This document shows positions 1 to 9,200 of a stretch of 64,000 nucleotides of DNA, one piece after another. The notes under the pieces were generated by a model, which made no database searches, was not told the DNA's origin, and saw only the letters and a program-made list of their open reading frames with translations. Position 1 is the first letter of the stretch. Each line of letters begins with the position of its first letter. The translations under genes were made by a program, and so were the position numbers. The stretch is from Rhizoclosmatium globosum (Eukaryota; Chytridiomycota; Chytridiomycetes; Chytridiales; Chytriomycetaceae): the NCBI GenBank assembly GCA_002104985.1, contig MCGO01000173.1:1-64000 (forward strand). Reading direction: 5' to 3'.

Positions 1-69
1 AAACATAATATCAAGTTGTTTCATCCCCTCCTTCACAAAACCAACATCTAAAACACCTCCAATACAAGA

Positions 70-267
70 ATGAACTCTCCAAGCATGATTGCCTCCATGG
101 CCCCAAAAAACCACGTCTTCGTCCCAAAGACTGACAAGAATCACGACAAGAACAGCAAGCCAAACAAATTTGGGCTCTCTGTTCCAAGGACCACTACAAA
201 CGATTCTACTTCCTCAACCAAGTCTGTTAAGAACTTTCTTCAAGGCCTTTTTTCCAAGTCGCAGTAG
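70..267 (+). CDS. Small SPSxIASMAPK-family protein, copy P1 (65 aa)
   Basis: Single-exon ORF of 65 codons starting MNSPSMIASMAPKNHVF. It is nearly identical to the protein at 1199-1396 and shares its N-terminal block with the proteins at 2016, 2395, 27573, 28314 and 36298. The middle is polar and Lys/Asn rich. The end (KSVKNFLQGLF followed by a basic tail) could form a short amphipathic helix. There is no signal peptide or membrane segment. I do not recognise a characterised family. Conservation of both ends between copies, with a drifting middle, argues that it is a real translated gene. Confidence 0.75.
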   Translation: MNSPSMIASMAPKNHVFVPKTDKNHDKNSKPNKFGLSVPRTTTNDSTSSTKSVKNFLQGLFSKSQ

Positions 268-639
268 CGCGTGAACGTCATTTACGTTGAAATTAGTTCT
301 TTTATCGCTTATCTTATAGCTTGCATGTCCAATAAACCAATTCAATTATGCACAACTTAGTATTTCATTTCTATTTTGACTCTTTGCACGAACTATCTCA
401 GATGACAACACCAACGACGTCACGGTTTTCAGACCTCGTCAGAGTTTTTGCAGGATTGATTAAGAAACTGGCAACGAGGAGCATTGATCTAGAATCGTGA
501 CGAATAAAGAAGCCTAAACTAAAGTGCTTTTCTATTAAATGAGAGCCCCTAACCAAATGTACATTTATTCATATGAAGTAACTAAAAGTATACATAGAAA
601 GAATTATTCATCCACAACTAAAAGCATACATTGAAAGAA
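268..639. other. Intergenic stretch, nothing recognised
   Basis: This 372 bp AT-rich stretch holds the 3' flank of the first small gene and the 3' flank of the convergent small gene at 640-864. A short near-repeat is visible around 585-650, where the phrase for gaattattcatccacaa occurs twice. Confidence 0.5.
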
Positions 640-864
640 TTATTCATCCACAAGTTTAGTATAACCAGGGCTGGGACTTGGAGACCGTTTGGTTGAAAGC
701 AGCTCCTTGATTGGAGACAATCGGTCATCGAAAGACTTTCGCGTTTGATTGCTTCGACTTCTTGAGATTTTCAAAGTCAAATCATTATCGTTTGCCGGGA
801 CCGGGACAAAGACATGGTTCTTGGGAGCCAAGGAAGCAAGAGCGTTTGGAGAGTAATATTGCAT
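640..864 (-). CDS. Small SPSxIASMAPK-family protein, MQYYSP subtype (74 aa)
   Basis: Reading from an internal ATG gives a protein beginning MQYYSPNALASLAPKNHVF. An upstream in-frame ATG at 912 exists, but the start at 864 is preferred because the paralogue at 28314-28535 begins at the same MQYYSP and similarity stops there. A TATA-like box lies about 57 nt upstream of this ATG. The C-terminal half differs from the P, R and S subtypes: it is Ser/Arg rich, with RKSFDDRL and an STKRSPSPSP stretch, which could be a phosphorylation substrate (inference). Function unknown. Confidence 0.7.
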   Translation of the reverse strand: MQYYSPNALASLAPKNHVFVPVPANDNDLTLKISRSRSNQTRKSFDDRLSPIKELLSTKRSPSPSPGYTKLVDE

Positions 865-920
865 GGTTTTGTTTTTCAAGTTCTGTGAGTAGTTTTCATC
901 TGAAGGGGGCACTTTCGGAC

Positions 921-927
921 TTTATAT
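921..927 (-). promoter_or_regulatory. TATA box of the MQYYSP gene
   Basis: ATATAAA on the minus strand, 57 nt upstream of the ATG at 864. The same ATATAAAGTCCGA string stands 50 nt upstream of the paralogue at 28535. Confidence 0.6.
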
Positions 928-1138
928 GCTTTGAAAAAGGAAACTGGGAATTGAACTTTAGCGGATTCGTACTGTTGTTATTCGCGCTGACGTGGTATCA
1001 GTTTGTGCCACATTGATTGCCAACGAACTTGAAAAATCTATTGGGTTCTTTCGGCTTCCAACAGTTTCATTGTCACATCAAAAGTTCAGTGACTTTGCCA
1101 CAATCCAAGTTCAACCTTCCTTCAACTTGAAAAATAGC

Positions 1139-1145
1139 ATAAATA
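1139..1145 (+). promoter_or_regulatory. TATA box of small gene P2
   Basis: ATAAATA, 54 nt upstream of the ATG at 1199. Spacing matches the boxes before the genes at 2016, 27749, 28535 and 36444. Confidence 0.55.
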
Positions 1146-1198
1146 GCCGGCCTTCTTCCCACTTCCCTTTCACATCAACAACCAACAAACACAAGAAA

Positions 1199-1396
1199 AT
1201 GAACTCTCCAAGCATGATCGCCTCCATGGCCCCAAAGAACCACGTCTTCATCCCAAAGACCGACAAGAGCCTCGACAAGAATGGAAAGGCCAGCGTATTC
1301 GGCCTGTCTGTTCCAAGGACTTCGACAAATGATTCTACCTCATCAACTAAATCCATCAAGAACTTTCTTCAGAACCTATTCACCAAGTCGCAGTGA
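1199..1396 (+). CDS. Small SPSxIASMAPK-family protein, copy P2 (65 aa)
   Basis: The protein starts MNSPSMIASMAPKNHVFIPK and has the same length as copy P1 at 70-267, with a handful of conservative changes (FVPK to FIPK, FLQGLFSK to FLQNLFTK). The open frame runs further upstream to 992, but that part has no counterpart in other copies and lies across the TATA box, so the ATG at 1199 is taken. The leader before the ATG (caacaaacacaagaaa) is A-rich, as expected for an efficient start. It has no recognisable domain or signal peptide. The pair P1/P2 with an oppositely oriented MQYYSP gene between them looks like a local tandem duplication. Confidence 0.75.
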   Translation: MNSPSMIASMAPKNHVFIPKTDKSLDKNGKASVFGLSVPRTSTNDSTSSTKSIKNFLQNLFTKSQ

Positions 1397-2015
1397 ATCG
1401 TTGAAGGCACTTTAGCAACTCGAAAGAGCTAACACAAGCTCTTGATAACCATGCATTTAGTTCCATATTGATATGAAATGAGTAAATAAACGCAATTGTA
1501 TATCATCTATTGAACGCTTTCACTTTATTTTTTCCTCTTTCGTTTCCATTCACAACCGTGTCCGTTAGCTGCTGCTCTGTCCACCGTCCAATCAGACTAG
1601 CGCTAATATTTGATCATCCACTAGCAGTGAGCAAGTGTTAAGCAACTTCTGGGTTGATGTTCAGGCTCTTCGTGTTGTAGAACTCCGGCGTTCTGTACAC
1701 GTATTGCACGCTCCCCATCTTAGGTATTATGAACCATTTATGAACACAACGCCCTTGTCGTATCAAAATTCCATACCAAATTGGGTGGCGCAGCAAGTAT
1801 CCCCCAAACGTTCAACTCCCAATAAAACCTCCACGCATCAGTTAACACGTGGGTAACCTCCACCGCGCCTCTGAGGGTGGCTCCCCATGTTGATCCTTAC
1901 AATCAAAAATTGAACGTTGTTAAATGAAACGGCAGTTGGGGTAGCCACCCGCAGTCGCCATAAATACAGGAACACTTTGTTCTCTTGTCCTTTCACCAAT
2001 CTCAACCCAAAAACA
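1397..2015. other. Intergenic stretch with promoter of the 58 aa gene
   Basis: No gene is supported here. The right end holds a GGGGTAGCCACCC motif near 1938-1950 and an inverted counterpart GGGTGGCTCCCC near 1875-1886. The first is conserved upstream of the paralogous gene at 27573-27749. Confidence 0.5.
1960..1966 (+). promoter_or_regulatory. TATA box of small gene R
   Basis: ATAAATA, 50 nt upstream of the ATG at 2016. Just upstream is GGGGTAGCCACCCG. The same motif-TATA arrangement precedes the paralogue at 27749. Confidence 0.6.
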
Positions 2016-2192
2016 ATGTATTCTCCAAGCGTTATTGCCTCCATGGCCCACAAGAACCAAATGTTCGTGTCCAAGAACACCAGAACTTCGTATTCCTATG
2101 GCCTAAGAGTTCAACGAGTCGGTACAAACGAGTCAAATTCATCTGCAAAGAGTAACAAGTATTTGTTGCGCAAGTTCTTTGGAAGGTCTTGA
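2016..2192 (+). CDS. Small SPSxIASMAPK-family protein, subtype R (58 aa)
   Basis: The protein begins MYSPSVIASMAHKNQMF and ends in a basic KSNKYLLRKFFGRS tail. Its closest relative is the 58 aa protein at 27573-27749, identical in length and at most positions. The frame is open further upstream, but the ATG at 2016 is the one shared with the paralogue and lies 50 nt after a TATA box. Conserved parts are the N-terminal block, a central YGLRxQRVGTN segment and the C-terminal basic helix. Function unknown. Confidence 0.72.
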   Translation: MYSPSVIASMAHKNQMFVSKNTRTSYSYGLRVQRVGTNESNSSAKSNKYLLRKFFGRS

Positions 2193-2394
2193 TTCTACCC
2201 CTTCAAGTAGTACTGTCTCTAGCCGCATTGTATAGCCTCCATAAACAAACTGTATACAAAACCAAAATAAAAATAATCATATTCCTTACGTAAACAGCAG
2301 CCTCCTTTCCTTTTTCTTTCCCACTTTCTGAATTGTTCCTTCCACGTTTCGCCACCCAAAAAACCCCCCTAAACCCAAAAGCAGCACCCACAAA

Positions 2395-2598
2395 ATGCTT
2401 TCTCCAAGTGTGATCGCCTCGATGGCACCAAAGACCCACATGTTTGTCCCTAAGCGCACCAAGAAGAAGGACACCGCCCACGATGACACCAACAACGTGT
2501 TTGGCATTCCTGTTCCAAGAACGAACACGAACGAGTCGACTTTCTCTGTCAAGTCCGTCAAGTCCTTTTTTGAGAATATCTTTCGTAAGGGTGATTGA
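2395..2598 (+). CDS. Small SPSxIASMAPK-family protein, subtype S (67 aa)
   Basis: The protein starts MLSPSVIASMAPKTHMFVPK, has a Lys/Asp-rich middle, then a VPRTNTNEST segment and a KSVKSFFENIF C-terminal helix. Its paralogue is at 27162-27362, where the frame is broken. Single exon, no signal peptide, no recognisable domain. A long antisense ORF (2203-2658) covers it, but that ORF shows no family pattern, whereas this strand is conserved with eight other copies. Confidence 0.73.
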   Translation: MLSPSVIASMAPKTHMFVPKRTKKKDTAHDDTNNVFGIPVPRTNTNESTFSVKSVKSFFENIFRKGD

Positions 2599-2846
2599 GT
2601 TGGAAATTAGATGGTTGGGATACTGAAGCTTGGATTCCCTCAAATCGACGCGAGACACCCAGTCTTACATTCACTCTTTTTAGCTTATCTTTTCATGTAC
2701 TAGTCTAATACATTATCTTGTTACGACATCGTGATTGTAATTTCGTTGAATCCACTTTCGTGCTTGAGTTTCAACGCCTCCTCTGTATTTGACAAGCCAC
2801 ATGGAACAAAACATCACAATCGATATCGTGTTTAATTTCGGTAAAA

Positions 2847-4927
2847 CTAAATCCCAACTCTCATATTTGCTTTCGCAATTTCAGCCTGCAAAGCCTCCAT
2901 TCCCAAATCCAACCCATTCGTACCTTCCTTCACAAACGGATTCTTTCCACGTTCAACATCGCAAACAGTGCCGTCAGCAGGAAGTGCACCAGACGAGAAG
3001 TAAGCACGAATGTGGTTCATAGTACACTGACTTGGTTGAGCAATCGAGCAATGTCCGTACCCGTTATGCGTCAACAAAACCCCGTTCCCATTCATCAAAC
3101 GCTCCGCCAATTGCGCAGATGCAAGTGGAGTCACAGGATCATACGAGTTTCCCACAAGCAAAACCTATCAAATCCATCATAAATTACAAAAAAAAAACAC
3201 TTTTAAAACATCTTAAACAATCACCTTATTACTCAGCGTATTCCCCCACGGCCCCGCATACCTCTCGACAGCTTTCACAGGCCAATACTTACACCCCAAC
3301 CCAGTCCAAACCCACGCGTTCCCTCCAAACTCACTAATCTCACTATTCAATTTCGCGCCCTCCGCAAAGTCTTCCACAGTCGTGACGTCATCCGTCCATC
3401 CGTCCGCGCATTTCACGCTAAAGAACCCAAAGTTTGCAGAGTCGTCTTTCAGGGGGCAGAACGTCTCACGGTCGACGGGGGTGGAGAATAAGTCTGCGAG
3501 GGCGGTGTATTCTTTGTAGAAAATGGATTTGCTGAGAGCGGAGGCTGCAAGAGGCCATTGCGAGGGACTGTATGTGATACTGAAAATGAGGTTTTCGACA
3601 CTGTCAGCGGTGATGAGGACAGGGGTTCCGGTACTGGACAGAGCAGGGATCGGTGCCTCCACCAAAGAAAACATAAACTTCCGTACTCGTTGGATCACGC
3701 TAAAGTCGTTGTCGTTTTGCTTTGAGAGTGGACACTTTGAAGGACCTGCTTCAACGCATAGACGACTGAAGCCATCAATTACGTCTTGGGTTTGGACTAA
3801 TGAACTCAAAGACCAGTCAATGAAGTTTCCTGCAAAAGTTTGCGGGTCTGTGACACCGTCAATCACGACGCGACCAACACGGTCTGGAAACATGTTGACA
3901 TAGGTGATACCAAGGAATGTTCCGTATGAGAAACCAAAGTAGTTGAGCTTGTCTTCACCGAGGGCCGCACGGATTGCGTCCATGTCACGGGCAGTGTATG
4001 CTGTGGAAATGAAAGGAATCAAGTCGCGACTCCATCTTCCGCATCCTTGAACAGTAAGTTGAATAAATGCGTTAAATTTTGAGATGGAGACGGATTGATC
4101 CAATCCATTTGGGATTCTGTGCGTGAGAGTCATGTCAGGCACTGTCATGTATCAAATAGAAACCGCAAACTCACCCGAGAGTAGAGGCGACAATATCATT
4201 CGCACTGTGAAGTGACGGATTCTCAAAGCAAGTGACAGACTGTGATTCTCCAATACCTCTTGGATCTGCATCAAAGCCAACATAAGCTTTCGATTAAGAG
4301 TTCAACACCCTCAAACTCACCAAATCCAATAATATCATATTCTCCCGAACTCATTGTCTTGATGACCAAACCGGCCCTCGCCACCAAACCAATTCCACTT
4401 CCACCAGGCCCACCAGGGTTCACAAGAATAGATCCCTTTTTGACTTGGGCCGATGAAGTCAGTTTCATGAGCGAAAGCGATAACTGTGCGCCATTTGTGT
4501 TTGCCTTTCCGAGGTGGTCGAGCGGCACTTTGAGGATTCCGCATTGGAAAAGCGGGAACTCAAAGTCGCCCTTGCATTTGCTCCACTTTCAATTGGGTTG
4601 TAGTTGGTTTGTAGTAATGTAGTTGGTTTGTAGTTGGTTGTTTAGAATTAAGAAGGAACTAAACAATGCCAGAGGACTTACGCCAAAGGGATCCTGTTCC
4701 AGGGACGCGTTCTGATTGGCTGAGACTGGGTGGGACTCGGAGTACTTGAAGAAGGTGGCTGCTGCTTGGCCAGTCGCAGTCGAAAGAAAGAGAAGGATCC
4801 CAATCACACTCGCAATCGATACTGTCGCAATTAAACCCTGCCATCCTCGGGAGCTCTTCGATTTGGCCCTCGTTGGACTGGTCCTCAGGTTCAGAAGCAG
4901 TGGCTCGTGGTCCTCTTCAAAATTCAT
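2847..4927 (-). CDS. TAP-like alpha/beta-hydrolase peptidase, membrane anchored (603 aa)
   Basis: Five exons on the minus strand: 4927-4682, 4585-4321, 4265-4175, 4116-3225 and 3164-2847. They sum to 1812 nt. The N-terminus has a short cytosolic stretch and one hydrophobic segment (about residues 35-55), suggesting a type II membrane or secreted form. The hydrolase part shows SILVNPGGPGGSG (oxyanion region), YDIIGFDPRGIGES, the nucleophile elbow GFSYGT, the acid in NSYDPVTP and the His in GYGHCS. This order is typical of tripeptidyl-aminopeptidase-like (TAP) proteins of the proline-iminopeptidase group, which trim short peptides from protein N-termini. It probably acts outside the cell or in the secretory lumen. 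It is divergent from the deiodinase-like gene, with 135 bp between the starts. Confidence 0.85.
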
Positions 4928-5062
4928 TATTTAAAAATAAAATAATTGAACTTATTTGTTTTATAAATCCGAATGAAGCGATTTTTAAGAACTACTAGCG
5001 CCACTGAATTTCCTTTTCTGATTGAATTCGAAATTCAAGACTTCACAAAACAAGCAAGAAAG
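4928..5062. promoter_or_regulatory. Shared divergent promoter region
   Basis: Only 135 bp separates the two divergent start codons. It is AT-rich with no obvious TATA box. The two genes may share control (inference). Confidence 0.4.
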
Positions 5063-6171
5063 ATGGGAGCCATCACCGATTTTGTTGAGCGGGTCATTTC
5101 AGGCGACGACATTGCCCTTTCTGTCACAGTGGCGGCCCTAGTCCTTGCAGCATTGTACATTGCCACGATCCAAGGCCAGGCTGCTTCGACTCGGACCAAA
5201 GAAAAGGCCAAGATCACGTCAAAGCCAAGCAAGGCGACTTCACTCCCAAAAACACTCTCAAACCGCGATCTTGACAACACTCCCTTTCTCGAAGTCACTG
5301 AAATTGCCGAAGCAGAAGAAGCCGACTTCCACGATCCATTCGACCTTCCGCATGTCCCTTTCAAGTTTGACAGAATCTCTCACAAGGACGCTATTAAGCG
5401 CTCAGAGGACTTTTACAACTTGGTCAATCAGAGGAGAAGTCTCAGAATGTTCAGCGAAGACCCTGTGCCAATTGAAGTAGTCCGCAACTGCTGCATGGCT
5501 GCTGCTACTGCTCCTTCCGGCGCACACACGGAGGTAAGTGCTTTCCAAATGCTGTGCGTAATAGGGTGGCTTCCCAAGTCCCGTGACCTGACCACCGGAA
5601 CACTCTCCCGGAACACAACGGGAGACAAAATTGCACCCCTTCCGTTCCCCCATCTTTTAAATGAAATTCAATCAGTGTCTTACTACCTTCATATCATTAG
5701 CCATGGACATTCGCCATCATCCACACCCGTGAAATGAAGGCCGAAGTGCGACAGATCATTGAACACGAAGAAAAAATCAACTACGAGTCACGTATGTCCA
5801 AACAATGGGTCAACGACCTTGCGAAGCTCAGAACAAACTGGGAAAAGGAATACCTTGAAACTGCGCCGTACTTGATTGTGGTGTTTAAGCAAACGTACGG
5901 GATTGATAAGAATGGGAAACGTACAAACAATTACTACTATGAGCAATCCAACTCAATCGCGTGTGGAATTCTTATCACAGCGATTCATAATGCTGGTCTT
6001 GTTACTCTCACTTCTACCCCCATGAATGCTGGTCCTGCTATTCGTGGCTTGTTGGGTCGTCCTGCCAACGAGAAAGTTCAGCTCTTGCTCCCTGTTGGTT
6101 ACCCAGCAAAGGATGCTACTGTTCCTGACTTGAAGAGAAAATCTGCAAAGGAAGTTATTTTTGAGTATTAA
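5063..6171 (+). CDS. Iodotyrosine-deiodinase-like nitroreductase (313 aa)
   Basis: Two exons, 5063-5533 and 5701-6171, joined so that GAHTE continues into PWTFAI. An in-frame ATG at 4973 would add 30 residues, but the ATG at 5063 gives the usual order of short N-terminus, membrane segment (about residues 18-38), linker and flavin domain. The domain resembles animal iodotyrosine deiodinase throughout: RRSLRMFS and SGAHTEPW for FMN, then the active-site lid [35 protein letters not shown] and [20 protein letters not shown]. The residues that in the human enzyme bind the substrate zwitterion (Glu, Tyr, Lys) appear as E181, Y185 and K206. In animals the enzyme reductively removes iodide from mono- and diiodotyrosine. 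A halotyrosine dehalogenase role here is inference. Confidence 0.88.
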
Positions 6172-6241
6172 ATGCACGCTTTCATGGAAGGTTGTTGGCG
6201 AAGACGAGGTAAAAATAAAGAATTGTCAGTTTTTTTAGAGA

Positions 6242-9200
6242 ATGGACTCTCAACGACGGAAGAAGTGAGCGGCTGCCCACATCCAGGACTTAAATCTCAC
6301 ACACTATATTAGAGAGGCAGCCAAAACTGGATCCGCCATCGTCCAAATCCTCGGAAGTGCACTGGATAATCGAGACAAACCAATCCCTCCTCCAGAACCA
6401 AAACAACCAAAACCAAAAGGACCAATAAAACTACCCACATATGCAGCCCGCGAGATTCTTAAGTCCGCAGAAACTGCCAAACGGCGATCTGAAGGCGTTG
6501 AGAAGCCAGATATCCAACTATCACTTTCAATCAGTTCCGACCTCATGTCTGAACGGCAATCAAACATATCCCTCAAATCTGCAGCCACACATTCACTAAA
6601 ACAGCTCCAAAAACTAAAAAGCTCACGGAATAGCGTGAATCGCGTAGCTGGAAGGTAAACCACTTCGCAAACCACTCTTTCCAAATCTAAACACACACAC
6701 CCCTACACAAAGATCTCAAGTAAACCCAAACATCCCCAAAATATCCCGCCTCTACCCAGACCACTCCGAACCCCAAACCCACGACCACCCCAAAAAAGAT
6801 ATCAACCAAAGCACAGACCTGTACAGCTACGCCGACCTCATGGATTCAACAGACCTCATGAAAACATACGACCCGCAAGATTCATTCCATTACAGCACAG
6901 CAAAATCACGCCTTGGAACAGGAAAGAGCTCGAAACGGTCTCCCGTCCCGTCAGGAAAACGCGAACACTCACCAACACGAATCACAATGGAAGCTAAGGA
7001 CCTTCTTAAGCATCCAAACATGTTTTACGCTGGGGCTGGGAAGCATGTTGTTGCGGCGGGGACGATTGGGGTGCAGGGTGTTGAGGATGGGTTTGAGGTT
7101 GAGGACGGGGATGGGGATGTTGGTGTTGGAGTGAGCCGGCAGGGGGTGTTGAGGAGGCCTGTTTCGTCGGGGTTTTCGCATGCTTCGACGGGGAGGCTTG
7201 TGTCAAGGAGTAAATCGAGGTCGCCGGGGAGGTCGGCGGGTGGTGGTGGGCATTCGAGGTCTGTTGATGCGGATACGGCGTTGTTTTGTCAGAAGTTGGA
7301 GTCGGATCCTAGGGGGCCTGCCGTTTATTCCGCGGGGAAGGTGAGGCAGGTGTCGACTCATTCTGTGAGGCAGCAGATGTCGAAGCAGAGTAGTATGATG
7401 ACCGCGTCTGCGGCAGAGAGTCAGGCTGGGAATACTACAGATAAAGATTCAAGGTAAGCGATTAACATTGGTTATTTTGCGTGGGATCATATTTCTGAGA
7501 CTATGATAGTTGGTTTGGAGACGATGATCAGAACGATGTTGAAAGTGAGGAACCAGTTCAAGATTTTGTGATTCGAGAGGAAGATGAAGATGAGTTTGAA
7601 GAAGAAAACGAAGAGTACGAAGAACAAGAAGAAACGGGGGACCTAGAAGGATACACTCCCAACGTGAATATTATTGTGGATGATGCAGATGCTGAACCAG
7701 AGCCTGAACCTGAGCCCGAACCTGAAATGTTCAAAACAATGGAAGATGTGGACGACATTATGCGAAAGTACGATTTGATTTGGCGCCATCGTGCGAAGCG
7801 TTTAAGAGGTGCCCCTGCAACACCTCCAAGCATGGTTCCTAGCATCGCAAACCTCGTGGAACACAAAGAGTTGAAAGAAGAAATTGAAGCAGATATAGTG
7901 GAACTGCCAGAACCATTAGGTAAAGTAACAGTGACAACTTTCACTTCATCACCTCAACCTTTTATTTCTTCAGCCGATTCCTCTGAATCCATTTCAACAA
8001 ACGCGAAAAGAAAATCATCGGGAGCATCCAAGAGATCTGGCAAATCATCTGGGTCCTCGCGAACACCGAGGAGCACAGTATCATTCAGAGAAGATTCAAT
8101 TAAAGATTCGAGACCAGCGACAGCATCTGGCAGTGGTACTGGCACAGGAGAAGGAAGTCGCGTAAGCAGTGGATATAAACGTAGTTCGATCGCAATGGAA
8201 GATATTCCTGTGCAACCACAACTCGAAATTGAAAATTTAGACGATGCGATGGAAACTTCGTCAACAGGTGAATCCAGTGTTATCATTGCTCATTTAGCTA
8301 AAGATTTCAAAAACAGACAGTTCGGATAATTTTAGCCGTCACAGTATGGTGATTACGTCACTTAATCACTTGGCGGAAAACAAGCGTCGAAAGTCGCTTT
8401 ACGAGTCTAATCAGTCGAACCGAGCTGGAAGCCGTTCCCGACGACCCACCATGAATCCTAGTGCTACTGATATCCAAATTCCTGTTCCCACATCAACAAA
8501 CGACACCATGGAAGGTGATGATGTCACAGATGACCAAGAAATGGAGGGTGCAGAAGCTGAGACGAACGAAGCAGATGTTCCATTTCCTCAATTTGCACAA
8601 ATGAATGTCCCAAACGTCTATGCTCACTCATTTACTCGTCCACCATCAGAAAATCCACCTCGAAGCACAAAGTTAACTCAAGTACCGATGTTGGGTGGCC
8701 CAACGCCAGTTGTCCTGGAAGACTGGTATCTTGACGACAATGCATTTTCAAAAGAATCAAAGAACAAAGCTACTTGGGACCAAATAGTGGAAGATCGTGG
8801 ACCGCCTGTTCTCATTGTGCCCCCCAAGCCGCCGATTCCTGGGTTAAAACCACATCCATCGCATCACCATACACACTTTCCAGAGTATTTGGAAGATCAG
8901 CATCAAAAGGATTTGGCGTTTAACTGTAACCCACAATCACCACCTCGATTTACGGAAGTCGTTGCTGCTGAAAATTCTTTGAAAGCCTCGAATCGTCCTC
9001 GATATGCGGCTCCTGCAACGATTTTTGGAAGTTCATTTCTCAAACCTGAGGAGAAAGCTGATTTGAAGGACACTTTGAAGCTAGACGCTACAGAAGTTGA
9101 GGACAGTGATTCTCCGACTGTATCACTTCATATCAAGGGGAAATCAGTTCATATTGTTCCGCTTGAAATCGGGGCAGCTTCTGTTGGTCTTGGTTTGAGT

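Noticed and set aside
2203..2658. 151 aa antisense ORF over a small-family gene
   Set aside because: It mirrors the conserved plus-strand gene at 2395-2598. No family similarity, and composition looks like a shadow.
4117..4174. Possible frame break in the TAP-like peptidase at MTVPDM
   Set aside because: Using the acceptor just before AATCCCAAATGG restores the frame, and the five exons total 1812 nt.
6304..6696. 130 aa minus-strand ORF
   Set aside because: It lies opposite the second exon of the giant TPR gene, which joins cleanly to upstream and downstream exons.
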